DNA of 64,000 nt, taken from Streptomyces sp. NBC_01142 (lineage in GTDB: Bacteria; Actinomycetota; Actinomycetes; Streptomycetales; Streptomycetaceae). Shown piece by piece: positions 52,867 to 61,559 of this stretch; the first letter of the stretch is position 1; every line of letters starts with the position of its first letter. Position numbers and translations under genes: made by a program. The notes beneath the pieces were generated by a model. The model ran no database searches, was not told the origin of the DNA, and saw only the letters and a list, made by a program, of their open reading frames with translations. The DNA is taken from contig NZ_JAPEOR010000002.1 in the NCBI RefSeq assembly GCF_026341125.1, forward strand, positions 2,740,501-2,804,500. The letters run 5' to 3'.

Positions 52867-53646
52867 ATGAGCTCTCTGCTGCTCCTGACCAATGCCCTCC
52901 AGCCGTCGACGGAGGTGCTTCCCGCCCTCGGACTGCTGCTGCACAACGTACGGGTGGCGCCTGCCGAGGGCCCGGCCCTCGTCGACACCCCCGGTGCCGA
53001 CGTCATCCTGATCGACGGCCGCCGCGATCTGCCGCAGGTGCGGTCGCTGTGCCAGCTGCTGCGGTCCACCGGACCCGGCTGCCCGCTGATCCTGGTGGTG
53101 ACGGAGGGCGGGCTCGCCGCCGTCACCGCGGACTGGGGCATCGACGACGTACTGCTCGACACGGCCGGTCCGGCCGAGGTCGAGGCCCGGCTGCGGCTCG
53201 CGATGGGCCGCCAGCAGATCACCTCGGACGACAGCCCGATGGAAATCCGCAACGGCGATCTGTCGGTCGACGAGGCGACGTACAGCGCGAAGCTGAAGGG
53301 CCGGGTCCTGGATCTGACCTTCAAGGAGTTCGAGCTGCTGAAATACCTCGCGCAGCACCCGGGCCGGGTCTTCACCCGGGCCCAGCTGCTCCAGGAGGTC
53401 TGGGGCTACGACTACTTCGGCGGCACGCGGACGGTCGACGTCCATGTGCGGCGGCTGCGGGCGAAGCTCGGCCCCGAGCACGAGTCGCTCATCGGGACCG
53501 TACGCAACGTGGGATACCGCTTCGTCACCCCGGAGAAGGTCGAACGCGCGGCCGAGGAGGCCAAGGCGAAGGCCGCAGCGTCGGTAGCCCGTCCGGAGCA
53601 CACGACCGACGTACAGGAAGAGGCCGTACGCCCTGCCCAGAGGTAG
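52867..53646 (+). CDS. glnR: Nitrogen regulator GlnR
   Basis: The 259-residue atypical OmpR-family regulator closely follows Streptomyces GlnR. It has a receiver-like N-domain ([20 protein letters not shown], Asp50 in [10 protein letters not shown]) and a winged-helix C-domain ending [15 protein letters not shown]. GlnR binds DNA without conventional phosphorylation and controls glnA, amtB and nitrogen transport genes. The variable tail ([15 protein letters not shown]) is typical. The start is ATG 52867 with a GGTGGGGCG-type site. It is divergent from the hydrolase. Confidence 0.95.
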   Translation: MSSLLLLTNALQPSTEVLPALGLLLHNVRVAPAEGPALVDTPGADVILIDGRRDLPQVRSLCQLLRSTGPGCPLILVVTEGGLAAVTADWGIDDVLLDTAGPAEVEARLRLAMGRQQITSDDSPMEIRNGDLSVDEATYSAKLKGRVLDLTFKEFELLKYLAQHPGRVFTRAQLLQEVWGYDYFGGTRTVDVHVRRLRAKLGPEHESLIGTVRNVGYRFVTPEKVERAAEEAKAKAAASVARPEHTTDVQEEAVRPAQR

Positions 53647-53670
53647 GTCACCCCGCGTAGACTGCCGCGC

Positions 53671-54693
53671 GTGGCCAAGGTGACGCGGGACGATGTGGCG
53701 CGACTGGCGGGAACTTCGACCGCGGTCGTGAGCTACGTCATCAACAACGGACCCAGGCCGGTTGCCCCGGCCACGCGCGAGCGGGTACTCGCCGCGATCA
53801 AGGAGCTGGGGTACCGGCCCGACCGGGTTGCCCAGGCCATGGCGTCGCGGCGGACCGACCTCATAGGCATGATCGTGCCGGACGCGCGGCAGCCGTTCTT
53901 CGCGGAGATGGCGCACGCGGTCGAACAGGCCGCGGCCGAGCGCGGAAAAATGGTGCTCGTCGGCAACTCCGACTACCGCGACGAGCGCGAGGTCCACTAT
54001 CTGCGGGCGTTCCTCGGGATGCGGGTCTCCGGGCTGATCCTGGTCAGCCAGGGACCGAGCGAGCGGGCGGCCGCGGAGATCGAGGCGTGGGACGCGCGGG
54101 TGGTGCTGCTGCACGAGCGCCCGGAGGCCATCGATGACGTTGCGGTTGTCACCGACGACATCGGCGGCGCGCAGCTGGCGACGCGGCATCTGCTGGAGCA
54201 CGGGCACCCGTATGTCGCCTGCCTCGGCGGCATCGAGTCGACCCCGGCGGTCGGTGACCCGGTGACGGACCACGTCGAGGGCTGGCGGCGGGCGATGCTG
54301 GAATCCGGCCGCCCGGTGGAGGGCCGGCTCTTTCAGGCCCCGTTCAACCGCTACGACGCGTATCTCGTCGCCCTGAAACTGCTCTCGGGCCCGGAGCGTC
54401 CGCCGGCGATCTTCTGCGCGACGGATGACCAGGCGATCGGCGTCCTGCGTGCGGCGCGTGAACTGCGGATAGACGTCCCGGGCGAGCTGGCGGTGGCGGG
54501 CTTCGACGACGTCAAGGAGGCGGCGCTCACAGACCCGCCGCTGACGACGGTCTCCTCGGACCGCCCGGCGATGGCACGGGCCGCGGTGGACCTGGTCCTG
54601 GACGACGCGCTGAGGGTGGCGGGTTCGCGCCGGGAGAGGGTGAAGCAGTTCCCCTCGGGCCTGGTGATCCGCCGCTCCTGCGGCTGCGGCTGA
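53671..54693 (+). CDS. LacI-family transcriptional regulator
   Basis: The 340-residue protein has the N-terminal LacI helix-turn-helix ([20 protein letters not shown]) with hinge helix and a periplasmic-binding-like effector domain ([20 protein letters not shown], then [31 protein letters not shown]). The C-terminus ends in Cys/Gly residues (RSCGCG), unusual for this family. The start is GTG 53671. It follows glnR closely (24 bp), in the same orientation as in other Streptomyces, so cotranscription is likely. Effector sugar unknown. Confidence 0.9.
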   Translation: MAKVTRDDVARLAGTSTAVVSYVINNGPRPVAPATRERVLAAIKELGYRPDRVAQAMASRRTDLIGMIVPDARQPFFAEMAHAVEQAAAERGKMVLVGNSDYRDEREVHYLRAFLGMRVSGLILVSQGPSERAAAEIEAWDARVVLLHERPEAIDDVAVVTDDIGGAQLATRHLLEHGHPYVACLGGIESTPAVGDPVTDHVEGWRRAMLESGRPVEGRLFQAPFNRYDAYLVALKLLSGPERPPAIFCATDDQAIGVLRAARELRIDVPGELAVAGFDDVKEAALTDPPLTTVSSDRPAMARAAVDLVLDDALRVAGSRRERVKQFPSGLVIRRSCGCG

Positions 54694-54767
54694 GCCGCCC
54701 GGGCGAGGACGCGGACGCGTGTGACCTCGGCCCGTGCTTGGTGCGGGCGCCTGCGGCTCGGGCCCGT

Positions 54768-54885
54768 GGCGCGGGTTCCCGCCCTGGCGCGGGTTCCCGC
54801 CCTGGCGTGGGTTCCCACCCTGGCGCGGAATGCGGGTCACTCCGGCGTGTAGCTCGGGCGTGTGGCTCGGGCGTGTGGCTCGGGT
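54768..54885. repeat. Tandem 18-bp (GGCGCGGGTTCCCGCCCT) and 13-bp (GTGTGGCTCGGGC) repeats
   Basis: The first array has three units plus a partial (54768, 54786, 54804, 54822), each with a GCGGGTTCCCGC dyad. The second has three units (54847, 54860, 54873). Both lie between the LacI stop and the PucR relic. Confidence 0.8.
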
Positions 54886-54911
54886 TCCCGGAGTGGCGAG
54901 GCGGATCTTCC

Positions 54912-55214
54912 TCAGTCGTCGAGCAGCCGCCATGCGGTGAGGGCGAGCCCGGCCCGTATCAGTCCGGTGGGTTCGGTGAGTTCGATGCCCAGGGTCTTTG
55001 CGATCTGTTCGAGCCGGCGGGCAACGCTGCTGTGGTGCAGATGGAGGAGGTCGGCGGCCCGGCGCAGGGAGCCGGTGGCGCAGTAGGCGTCCAGGGTCTC
55101 CAGATCTTCCGGATTGCCGGCGATGCGGGCGATCGCGGCCACGTCGGCGTTGTCTCGCGCGATGTCCTGGGGTACCTGTGCGAGCAGCGCCAACGCTCCC
55201 AGCGACACGCGGCT
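54912..55214 (-). pseudogene. C-terminal remnant of a PucR/CdaR-type regulator
   Basis: About 100 residues carry a helix-turn-helix typical of the C-terminal PucR domain: DLETLDAYCATGSLRRAADL, LHHSSVARRLEQIAKTLGIE, RAGLALTAWRLL. The rest of the protein, including the usual N-terminal sensor domain, is missing: upstream the frame runs into low-complexity Pro/Arg-rich sequence. It lies between two tandem arrays and the protease gene. Most likely a dead remnant, or a truncated DNA-binding antagonist. Confidence 0.7.
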
Positions 55215-55223
55215 CTGCACGCG

Positions 55224-55275
55224 ACCCCGCTTCTCGGGCCCCGCGGCGTAGCCGCCGGAGCGGTGGGGTGTGGGG
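55224..55275. repeat. Dispersed palindromic element, copy 2
   Basis: It carries the GCTTCTCGGGCCCCGCGGCG extension and the GCCGCCGGAGCGGTGGGG core shared with copy 1 at 17243 and copy 3 at 55380. Confidence 0.65.
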
Positions 55276-55379
55276 CGGCAGGCCGGCCCCACCTCTCCCT
55301 CCCCCTCCGGTGGTCCGGGGAACAACCCCCGGCCCGCCACCGGAGCCGCCCGAAGCCGCCGCACGGCACCGGTGATCGG

Positions 55380-55430
55380 CCCGCTTCTCGGGCTCCGCGG
55401 CAGATCCGCTGGAGTGGCGGGGTGCCTGGG
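55380..55430. repeat. Dispersed palindromic element, copy 3
   Basis: It has the same layout as copy 2, with CCCGCTTCTCGGGCTCCGCG and GCTGGAGTGGCGGGG. The two copies lie about 156 bp apart upstream of the protease gene. The stretch 55215-55533 holds no gene; besides these elements I see nothing certain. Confidence 0.6.
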
Positions 55431-55533
55431 CGTCAGCCCCCACCGGCTCCTTCATGTCGGGCATACGTTGTTCTGTCGGGCTTCTCAGGGCTCCCTCAGA
55501 CCCCTCTCATCTCCAGGCCCGAGAGTCGTTCCC

Positions 55534-56634
55534 ATGACCGACCACCACCGCCGAAGCGGCGACGACGGAACCCAGCAGCAGCCGTACGAGACGGGTGCCT
55601 ACCCGCCCCCGCCTCCCTTCGAGCCCCCCAGGCCTCCGGTCACCGTGTGGCCGGGGGGCGGTGGGGCGGGGTACACGCCCCCCGGTGGGGTCGTGCAGGC
55701 CGCCGGGGCGCCCGGACACCGGGCCAGGACCAGGCGGCCCGTTGCGCTGATCGTCGCCGTCGCCATCGCCGCCGCCCTCATCGGCGGCGGCGCCTCCGTG
55801 CTCGTCGGGGAGCTCACCGGGGGCGGTACGAGCGCCGGCGGCAACGGCGTGACCGGCACCACCGTGGCGCAGAGCAGCAAGGGCAGCGTCGCCGGTGTCG
55901 CTCAGGCCGTGTCGCCGAGCATCGTCGAGATCAGCGCGAGCTCCGCCTCCGGGCAGTCCACCGGCTCCGGCGTGATCATCACGGCGAACGGCGAGATCAT
56001 CACCAACAACCACGTCGTCTCCGGGGCCGACTCCGTCAAGGTGCGGCTCAGCGACGGCAAGACCTACACCGCCGAGGTTGTCGGCACCGACCCCGGCAAG
56101 GACCTCGCCCTCATCAAGCTGGAGGGCGCGAGCGGCCTCAAGGCGGCGGCCCTCGGCGACTCGGGCAAGGTCAAGGTGGGTGACGAGGTCGTGGCAATCG
56201 GCTCTCCCGAGGGGCTGACCGGCACCGTCACCAGTGGGATCGTCTCCGCCCTCGACCGCGACGTCACGGTCGCGAAGGACCAGGGCCAGGGTCAGGGGCA
56301 GGGTCAGGGTCAGGGTCAGGGTCAGGGTCAGGGTCAGCAGCAGGGTGGCGGAGGCGGCTGGCCCTTCGAGTTCGGCGGGCAGGAGTTCAACGGCGACACG
56401 GGATCGTCGAAGACGACGTACAAGGCCATCCAGACCGACGCCTCGCTCAACCCCGGCAACTCCGGCGGCGCGCTCATCAATATGAACGGCGAGATCATCG
56501 GTATCAACTCCGCGATGTACTCGCCCAGTTCGGCCACCGGATCGACGGCCGGCAGCGTCGGTCTCGGCTTCGCCATCCCCGTCGACACGGTCAAGGACGT
56601 CCTCGGCGAGCTGCGTGACGGCGGCACCGGCTGA
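55534..56634 (+). CDS. Membrane-anchored trypsin-like (HtrA-type) serine protease without PDZ domain
   Basis: The 366-residue protein has a Pro-rich cytoplasmic N-terminus and one membrane segment ([20 protein letters not shown]). An extracellular trypsin-like domain follows, with the catalytic triad His (TNNHVVSG), Asp (GKDLALIKL) and Ser (PGNSGGAL). A nine-unit Gln-Gly run coded by GGTCAG hexamers divides the domain before the Ser. The PDZ domain common to DegP/HtrA is absent: the protein stops at [12 protein letters not shown] two-component pair follows (58 bp), suggesting envelope stress control. Confidence 0.9.
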   Translation: MTDHHRRSGDDGTQQQPYETGAYPPPPPFEPPRPPVTVWPGGGGAGYTPPGGVVQAAGAPGHRARTRRPVALIVAVAIAAALIGGGASVLVGELTGGGTSAGGNGVTGTTVAQSSKGSVAGVAQAVSPSIVEISASSASGQSTGSGVIITANGEIITNNHVVSGADSVKVRLSDGKTYTAEVVGTDPGKDLALIKLEGASGLKAAALGDSGKVKVGDEVVAIGSPEGLTGTVTSGIVSALDRDVTVAKDQGQGQGQGQGQGQGQGQGQQQGGGGGWPFEFGGQEFNGDTGSSKTTYKAIQTDASLNPGNSGGALINMNGEIIGINSAMYSPSSATGSTAGSVGLGFAIPVDTVKDVLGELRDGGTG

Positions 56635-56690
56635 GCCCGTGCGAGGCTGAGGCAGGCAGAGAACCCCCCGCACCCGAAGAGAGACCGCAG

Positions 56691-57407
56691 ATGAGTGCCG
56701 CCGAGCGCATCCTGATCGTCGACGACGAGCCCGCCGTGCGCGAGGCGCTCCAGCGCAGTCTCGCCTTCGAGGGGTACGGGACCGAGGTCGCCGTCGACGG
56801 CATTGACGCCCTCACCCGGGCGGAGACGTACGCACCCGATCTGATCGTCCTCGACATCCAGATGCCCCGGATGGACGGCCTGACCGCGGCCCGCCGGCTG
56901 CGGGCCACCGGGTCGAGGGTGCCGATCCTGATGCTGACCGCGCGGGACACGGTCGGCGACCGGGTGACGGGTCTGGACGCGGGTGCCGACGACTATCTGG
57001 TCAAGCCGTTCGAGCTGGACGAGCTGTTCGCCCGGGTAAGGGCGCTGCTGCGGCGCAGTTCGTACACGACGGCGAGCGGCGGCGGCGCCGACGACGACGA
57101 CGTACTGGCCTTCGCCGATCTGCGGATGGACCTGGCGACCCGCGAGGTCCACCGCGGCACGCGCCGGGTCGAGCTGACCCGTACCGAGTTCACGCTGCTC
57201 GAACTGTTCCTGGCGCATCCGCGCCAGGTGCTCACCCGGGAGCAGATCCTGAAGGCCGTCTGGGGCTTCGACTTCGAGCCGAGTTCGAACTCGCTGGATG
57301 TGTATGTGATGTATCTGCGCCGCAAGACGGAGGCCGAGGGAGAGCCGCGCCTGGTCCACACGGTGCGTGGCGTGGGGTACGCGCTGCGCACCGGCGGTGA
57401 GGCGTGA
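56691..57407 (+). CDS. OmpR-family response regulator
   Basis: The 238-residue regulator has a receiver domain ([20 protein letters not shown]; Asp55 in LIVLDIQMP; Lys in VKPFELDE) and a C-terminal winged helix ([20 protein letters not shown] and [14 protein letters not shown]). It lies just after the HtrA-type protease gene and overlaps the kinase gene by 4 bp, so the three probably form an operon. Many such pairs in Streptomyces sense envelope stress. Target genes are not known. Confidence 0.92.
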   Translation: MSAAERILIVDDEPAVREALQRSLAFEGYGTEVAVDGIDALTRAETYAPDLIVLDIQMPRMDGLTAARRLRATGSRVPILMLTARDTVGDRVTGLDAGADDYLVKPFELDELFARVRALLRRSSYTTASGGGADDDDVLAFADLRMDLATREVHRGTRRVELTRTEFTLLELFLAHPRQVLTREQILKAVWGFDFEPSSNSLDVYVMYLRRKTEAEGEPRLVHTVRGVGYALRTGGEA

Positions 57408-58807
57408 GAGGCCTGGTCAGCCGGTTCCGTACGCTGCCCCTGCGGTCCCGGCTGGCACTGCTGGTGGCCACGGCCGTCGCGGTCGCCGTCGCGGCCGTGT
57501 CCGTCGCCTGCTGGCTGCTGACCCGCGCCCAGTTGCACGATGAGCTCGACACCTCGCTGCAGAACACCAGCGCGCCGCCCAGTGCGGTGCAGCAGGCGCT
57601 GGCCACGTGCGGCGCCCGCGAGAGCAGGTCGACGAAGGGCTCCGGCTTCGCCTATGTGCAGATCGTCGGGCCGACCGGCAACCGCTGCGTCGCCCCGGAC
57701 TCGCAGCCGGTGAAGGTCCAGCAGCCCGACATCGACGTCGCGCTGCTCACCCGGCACGACACCCTGCACGACAGCACCACCGACCGGGGTGACCTGGTGC
57801 GCGTCCACACCACGGTGGTCGACATCGGCCCGCAGCCGGTGGCCGTCTCCGTGTCCCGCCCGCTGGAGGAGATCGACTCCGCCCTGAACCGGCTCGCGCT
57901 GGTGCTGACCGTGCTCGCCGGGATCGGTGTGCTCGGCGCCGGGGCGGCCGGCCTGTGGGTCGCGCGGACCGGTCTGCAGCCGGTCGACCGGCTCACCGGA
58001 GCCGTCGAGCATGTCGCCAGGACGGAGGATCTGACCGTACGCATCCCGGTCGAGGGCGAGGACGAGATCGCCCGTCTGTCCCGCTCCTTCAACTCGATGA
58101 CCGCCGCGCTCGCCTCCTCCCGCGACCGCCAGGCCCAGCTGATCGCGGACGCCGGGCACGAGCTGCGTACGCCGCTGACGTCGCTGCGTACGAACATCGA
58201 GCTGCTGGCGCGCAGCGAGGAGACGGGCCGGGCGCTCCCGCCCGGGGACCGTGCGGCGCTGTTGGCCTCGGTCACGGCGCAGATGACCGAACTGGCCGCG
58301 CTCATCGGCGACCTGCAGGAGCTGTCGCGGCCGGATGCCGTCGGCCCGGGGCCGTTGCAGGTCATCGCCCTGCACGAGATCGTCGCGGCCGCGCTGGAGC
58401 GGGCCCGGCTGCGCGGTCCCGAGCTGACCATCGCGGCGGAGCTGGAGCCCTGGTACGTACGGGCGGAGCCGGCCGCGCTGGAGCGGGCGCTGGTCAACGT
58501 CCTGGACAACGCGGTGAAGTTCTCCCCGCCGGGCGGGACGATCGAGGTGTCCCTGCGGGGCGGCGAGCTGGCGGTACGGGACCACGGGCCCGGCATCCCC
58601 GCCGATGAACTCCCGCATGTCTTCGAGCGGTTCTGGCGTTCACCGTCCGCGCGGGCGCTGCCGGGTTCGGGGCTCGGGCTGTCGATCGTGGCGCGTACGG
58701 TCCAGCAGGCGGGCGGCGAGATCGCGCTCGGGCCGGCGGCGGACGGTGGCACGCGGGCGGTGATCCGGCTGCCGGGGGCGGCGACTCCGCCCCCCTCCGG
58801 AATTTAA
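57404..58807 (+). CDS. Sensor histidine kinase
   Basis: The 467-residue kinase has two membrane segments ([20 protein letters not shown] and a second near residue 180: [20 protein letters not shown]), an extracellular sensor of about 140 residues, and a HAMP linker. The HisKA box is [14 protein letters not shown] and the ATPase motifs are [17 protein letters not shown] and GSGLGLSIV. It starts GTG at 57404, overlapping the regulator's stop by 4 bp. The stop codon lies within an operator-like site shared with the ABC-F promoter region. Confidence 0.92.
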   Translation: MRGLVSRFRTLPLRSRLALLVATAVAVAVAAVSVACWLLTRAQLHDELDTSLQNTSAPPSAVQQALATCGARESRSTKGSGFAYVQIVGPTGNRCVAPDSQPVKVQQPDIDVALLTRHDTLHDSTTDRGDLVRVHTTVVDIGPQPVAVSVSRPLEEIDSALNRLALVLTVLAGIGVLGAGAAGLWVARTGLQPVDRLTGAVEHVARTEDLTVRIPVEGEDEIARLSRSFNSMTAALASSRDRQAQLIADAGHELRTPLTSLRTNIELLARSEETGRALPPGDRAALLASVTAQMTELAALIGDLQELSRPDAVGPGPLQVIALHEIVAAALERARLRGPELTIAAELEPWYVRAEPAALERALVNVLDNAVKFSPPGGTIEVSLRGGELAVRDHGPGIPADELPHVFERFWRSPSARALPGSGLGLSIVARTVQQAGGEIALGPAADGGTRAVIRLPGAATPPPSGI

Positions 58808-58824
58808 CGAGACGGTGCGTCTTG
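58806..58824 (+). promoter_or_regulatory. Operator-like site A upstream of the ABC-F gene
   Basis: AACGAGACGGTGCGTCTTG, an imperfect dyad with GACG-N3-CGTC core. A promoter-like pair, TTGCGG (58822-58827) and TACGGT (58845-58850) with a 17-bp spacer, starts at its right edge. Confidence 0.6.
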
Positions 58825-58856
58825 CGGGACATCGGAAGCGGCGCTACGGTCGATAC

Positions 58857-58875
58857 AACGAGACGGCACGTCCCG
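58857..58875 (+). promoter_or_regulatory. Operator-like site B at the predicted transcription start
   Basis: AACGAGACGGCACGTCCCG, 15 of 19 identical to site A, 51 bp downstream. It lies just after the -10, where a repressor would block transcription. Such GAGACG-N3-CGTCT dyads are typical of TetR-family operators. Confidence 0.6.
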
Positions 58876-58924
58876 TCTCCATCGCGTCGTCCTGTCGTCC
58901 TGTCGTCCACGAAAGAAGACACAC

Positions 58925-60549
58925 TTGTTCCCAGTCACCGCCTCAGCCGCCACCACCGCTGCCGCTGCCGTTTCGCAGCTCACCCTGTCCGACGTCACCA
59001 AACGCTACGACGATCGTGTCGTCCTCGACCGGGTCTCCTTCACCGTCCGTCCGGGCGAGAAAGTCGGCGTCGTCGGCGACAACGGCTCCGGCAAGTCCAC
59101 CCTGCTCCGGCTGCTCGCCGGACAGGAGCAGCCCGACAACGGCACGCTCACCGTCACCGCTCCCGGCGGCGTCGGCCATCTCGCCCAGACCCTGGAGCTT
59201 CCCGGCACCGCTCTCGTCGGTGACGCCGTCGACCTCGCACTCGCCGAACTGCGGGCGCTGGAGCGGCGGATCCGTACCGCGGAGGCGGAGCTGCACCGGG
59301 CGGACGAGGCGGCGTACACCGAATACGCGGAACTCGTCGCCGAGTTCGAGGCGCGCGACGGCCACGAGGCCGACCGGCGGGTCGAGATCACCCTGCGCCG
59401 GCTGGGCGAGAAGCAGCGCCTGGACCGGACCCGCCCGCTGGGCACCCTCTCGGGCGGGCAGCGCTCCCGCCTCGCGCTGGCAGCGACGCTCGCCTCCGCG
59501 CCCGAGCTGCTGCTGCTCGACGAGCCGACCAACGACCTCGACGACGAGGCCGTCGGCTGGCTGGAGGGGCAGCTGAGAGCCCACCGCGGCACGGTGGTCG
59601 CGGTCACCCACGACCGGACGTTCCTGGACCGGGTCACCTCCACCGTGCTGGAGGTGGACCAGGATCTGCGCACGGTACGCCGGTACGGCAACGGCTACGC
59701 CGGCTTCCTCGCCGCCAGGGCCGCGGCCCGTGCACGCCGGGTCCGGGAGCACGAGGAGTGGCGCGCCGACCTGCCCGCCACTCGGCGCTGGCCGAGTCGA
59801 ACATCGGGCTGCTGTCCGCGATCCCGCGCAAGGCCCCGTCGGCCTTCAGCGGTGCGGGCGCGTTCCGGGCCAGGTCACGGGCGCACGGCGCGATGAGCAG
59901 AATCCGCAACGCCCGGGAGCGGGTGCACCGGCTGACCGAGAACCCGGTGCCGCCGCCCCCGGAGCCGCTGCGTTTCACCGCCCGTATCGAGGGCGGGACC
60001 TCGCACGAGGTGGAGCTTTCCGGTGTACGTGTCCCGGGCCGGCTCTCGCTCGACGCACTGCGCATCGCACCGGGCGAGCGCCTGCTGATCACCGGACCGA
60101 ACGGAGCCGGCAAGTCCACGCTGCTCCAGGTGCTGGCCGGAGAGCTGGTCCCGCAGACCGGTACGGTCCGCCGTCCGGCCCGGGTCGGGTTCCTGCGCCA
60201 GAACAACTCCCCGGCGGACGACGGGCGCACGGTCGCCGAGGTCTTCGGCCACGACCGCGTGGACGAACTGCTCGCCCTCGGCCTGTTCCGCGGGGAGGAC
60301 CTCACCGTCCCCGTACGGGCACTGTCCACCGGGCAGCGCCGCAAGCTGGAGCTGGCCCGGCTGGTCGTCGAACCTGTCGACCTGCTCCTCCTCGACGAAC
60401 CCACGAACCACCTCTCCCCCGCCCTGGTGGAGGAGCTGGAGACCGCGCTGGCCGGCTATGCCGGGGCGCTGGTGATCGTCACGCACGACCGGCGCATACG
60501 GGCGGGCTTCACCGGCTCGGAACTGGTGATCACAGGTTGTGGCGAATGA
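58925..60549 (+). pseudogene. ABC-F ATPase (ribosome-protection type), frameshifted
   Basis: Two complete nucleotide-binding domains are encoded in two frames. Domain 1 (58925-59770) has GDNGSGKSTLL, LSGGQRSRLALA and LLLDEPTNDLDD. Domain 2 (in frame from about 59780 to 60549) has GPNGAGKSTLL, LSTGQRRKLELA and LLLDEPTNHLSP. The switch occurs at CTGCCCGCCAC (59771-59781), where one missing C in a C run would restore LPRHSALAESN. The intact form, about 541 residues, would be like ABC-F proteins of antibiotic self-resistance. Either the gene is dead or the base is a sequence error. TTG start at 58925. Confidence 0.8.
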
Positions 60550-61402
60550 GTGAATCGACCAGGCCGGAGCGGGTGTTGGGGAAGTCCATCGGGACGATCC
60601 CCAGCCCGCGCCAGCCGCCTGCCTCGGAGCCGTCGAGGAAGGAGTGGACCCTCGGGTTCAACCGGTCGGAGTTCCAGCGGGGCGGCAGCAGTGCGGATGT
60701 GCTGACGTAGTTGACGTACAGCTTTCCGGGCTGCTGCGCCGCCTTGCGGAAGTGCGCCTCGATCTTGGGGTACTTGGCGCCGGGCTCCGCGTTCCAGTCG
60801 TCCTGGATGTCGAACAGGTTCCCGTCCCCGTACCGCACGCCCGGCAGCCCGCCGTTGTCGCCGAGCAGCACGACCTTGCCGCGCGCCTCGCCCAGCGCCG
60901 GCAGCCCGTCGCCGATCCGGAAGTGCGGACGCCAGCCCTTGCCGTCCAGATAGAGGTCGAAGATGCGCCGGAAGGTGGCGTCACTGTCCCCCGAGTACTC
61001 CTGCTTGACCCGCATCAGGACCGTCTCGGAGGGGTGCACCGCGAGGAAGTCGCGGCAGGCGATGAGGACATCGCCGAACATCAGGTTCTGGTAGTACGCC
61101 CCGTGGTGGATGGCGAACGAGTCGCCGGTGACCCGGCACCGTACGTCCAGAAAGCGGATACCGCTGTTCAACTGGTCGGCGATGGTGATGTTCTGGCACT
61201 GCACCCACAGACCGCCGAAGCGCGCGCCCGAGTCGTGGGTGCCGGGGATCGTCAGCCGTTGCAGGGGGGTCGCGTCGGCGGCGCCCGCCATCCAGTCCTG
61301 TGCGGACAGCGTGCGCCGCGGCGCGGCGGCAGCGGCCGGTGCGCCGATGAGGGCGGTGGCGGAGACGGCTGCCGCACCCGCGAGAAAACTCCGTCGGTCC
61401 AT
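60530..61402 (-). CDS. Secreted PI-specific phospholipase C-like protein
   Basis: The 290-residue protein has a Tat-type signal (RRSFLAGAAAVSATALIGAP). The PI-PLC X-domain catalytic residues appear as IPGTHDSGARFGG (first His), IRFLDVRCRV and FAIHHGAYYQ (second His region). It should cleave phosphatidylinositol outside the cell. The 3' end overlaps that of the ABC-F gene by 20 bp, with the two genes convergent. Start at ATG 61402. No calcium-site or Y-domain is evident, as in bacterial members. Confidence 0.87.
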   Translation of the reverse strand: MDRRSFLAGAAAVSATALIGAPAAAAAPRRTLSAQDWMAGAADATPLQRLTIPGTHDSGARFGGLWVQCQNITIADQLNSGIRFLDVRCRVTGDSFAIHHGAYYQNLMFGDVLIACRDFLAVHPSETVLMRVKQEYSGDSDATFRRIFDLYLDGKGWRPHFRIGDGLPALGEARGKVVLLGDNGGLPGVRYGDGNLFDIQDDWNAEPGAKYPKIEAHFRKAAQQPGKLYVNYVSTSALLPPRWNSDRLNPRVHSFLDGSEAGGWRGLGIVPMDFPNTRSGLVDSLIRHNL

Positions 61403-61559
61403 GGCCCGGAGTATGGCGGGTTCACGTCAAAAGCTACAGTGCCGCGACCCACGGAATCCCGCCCGCACAACGCCGGTGGGGCGGCAGGCACCTGGCCCAC
61501 CGCCCCACCAACTGTCCGCCGGGCAGCCCGGCTTCACCACCGTGAAGCCGGGCAGCGCC

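Noticed and set aside
51808..55464. 1218-codon minus-strand open frame
   Set aside because: Only its last about 280 codons form a real protein (the hydrolase); the rest is antisense to glnR and the LacI gene and is low-complexity.
56281..56340. GGTCAG hexamer run as telomere-like or origin sequence
   Set aside because: It lies in frame within the protease and codes for a Gln-Gly repeat.
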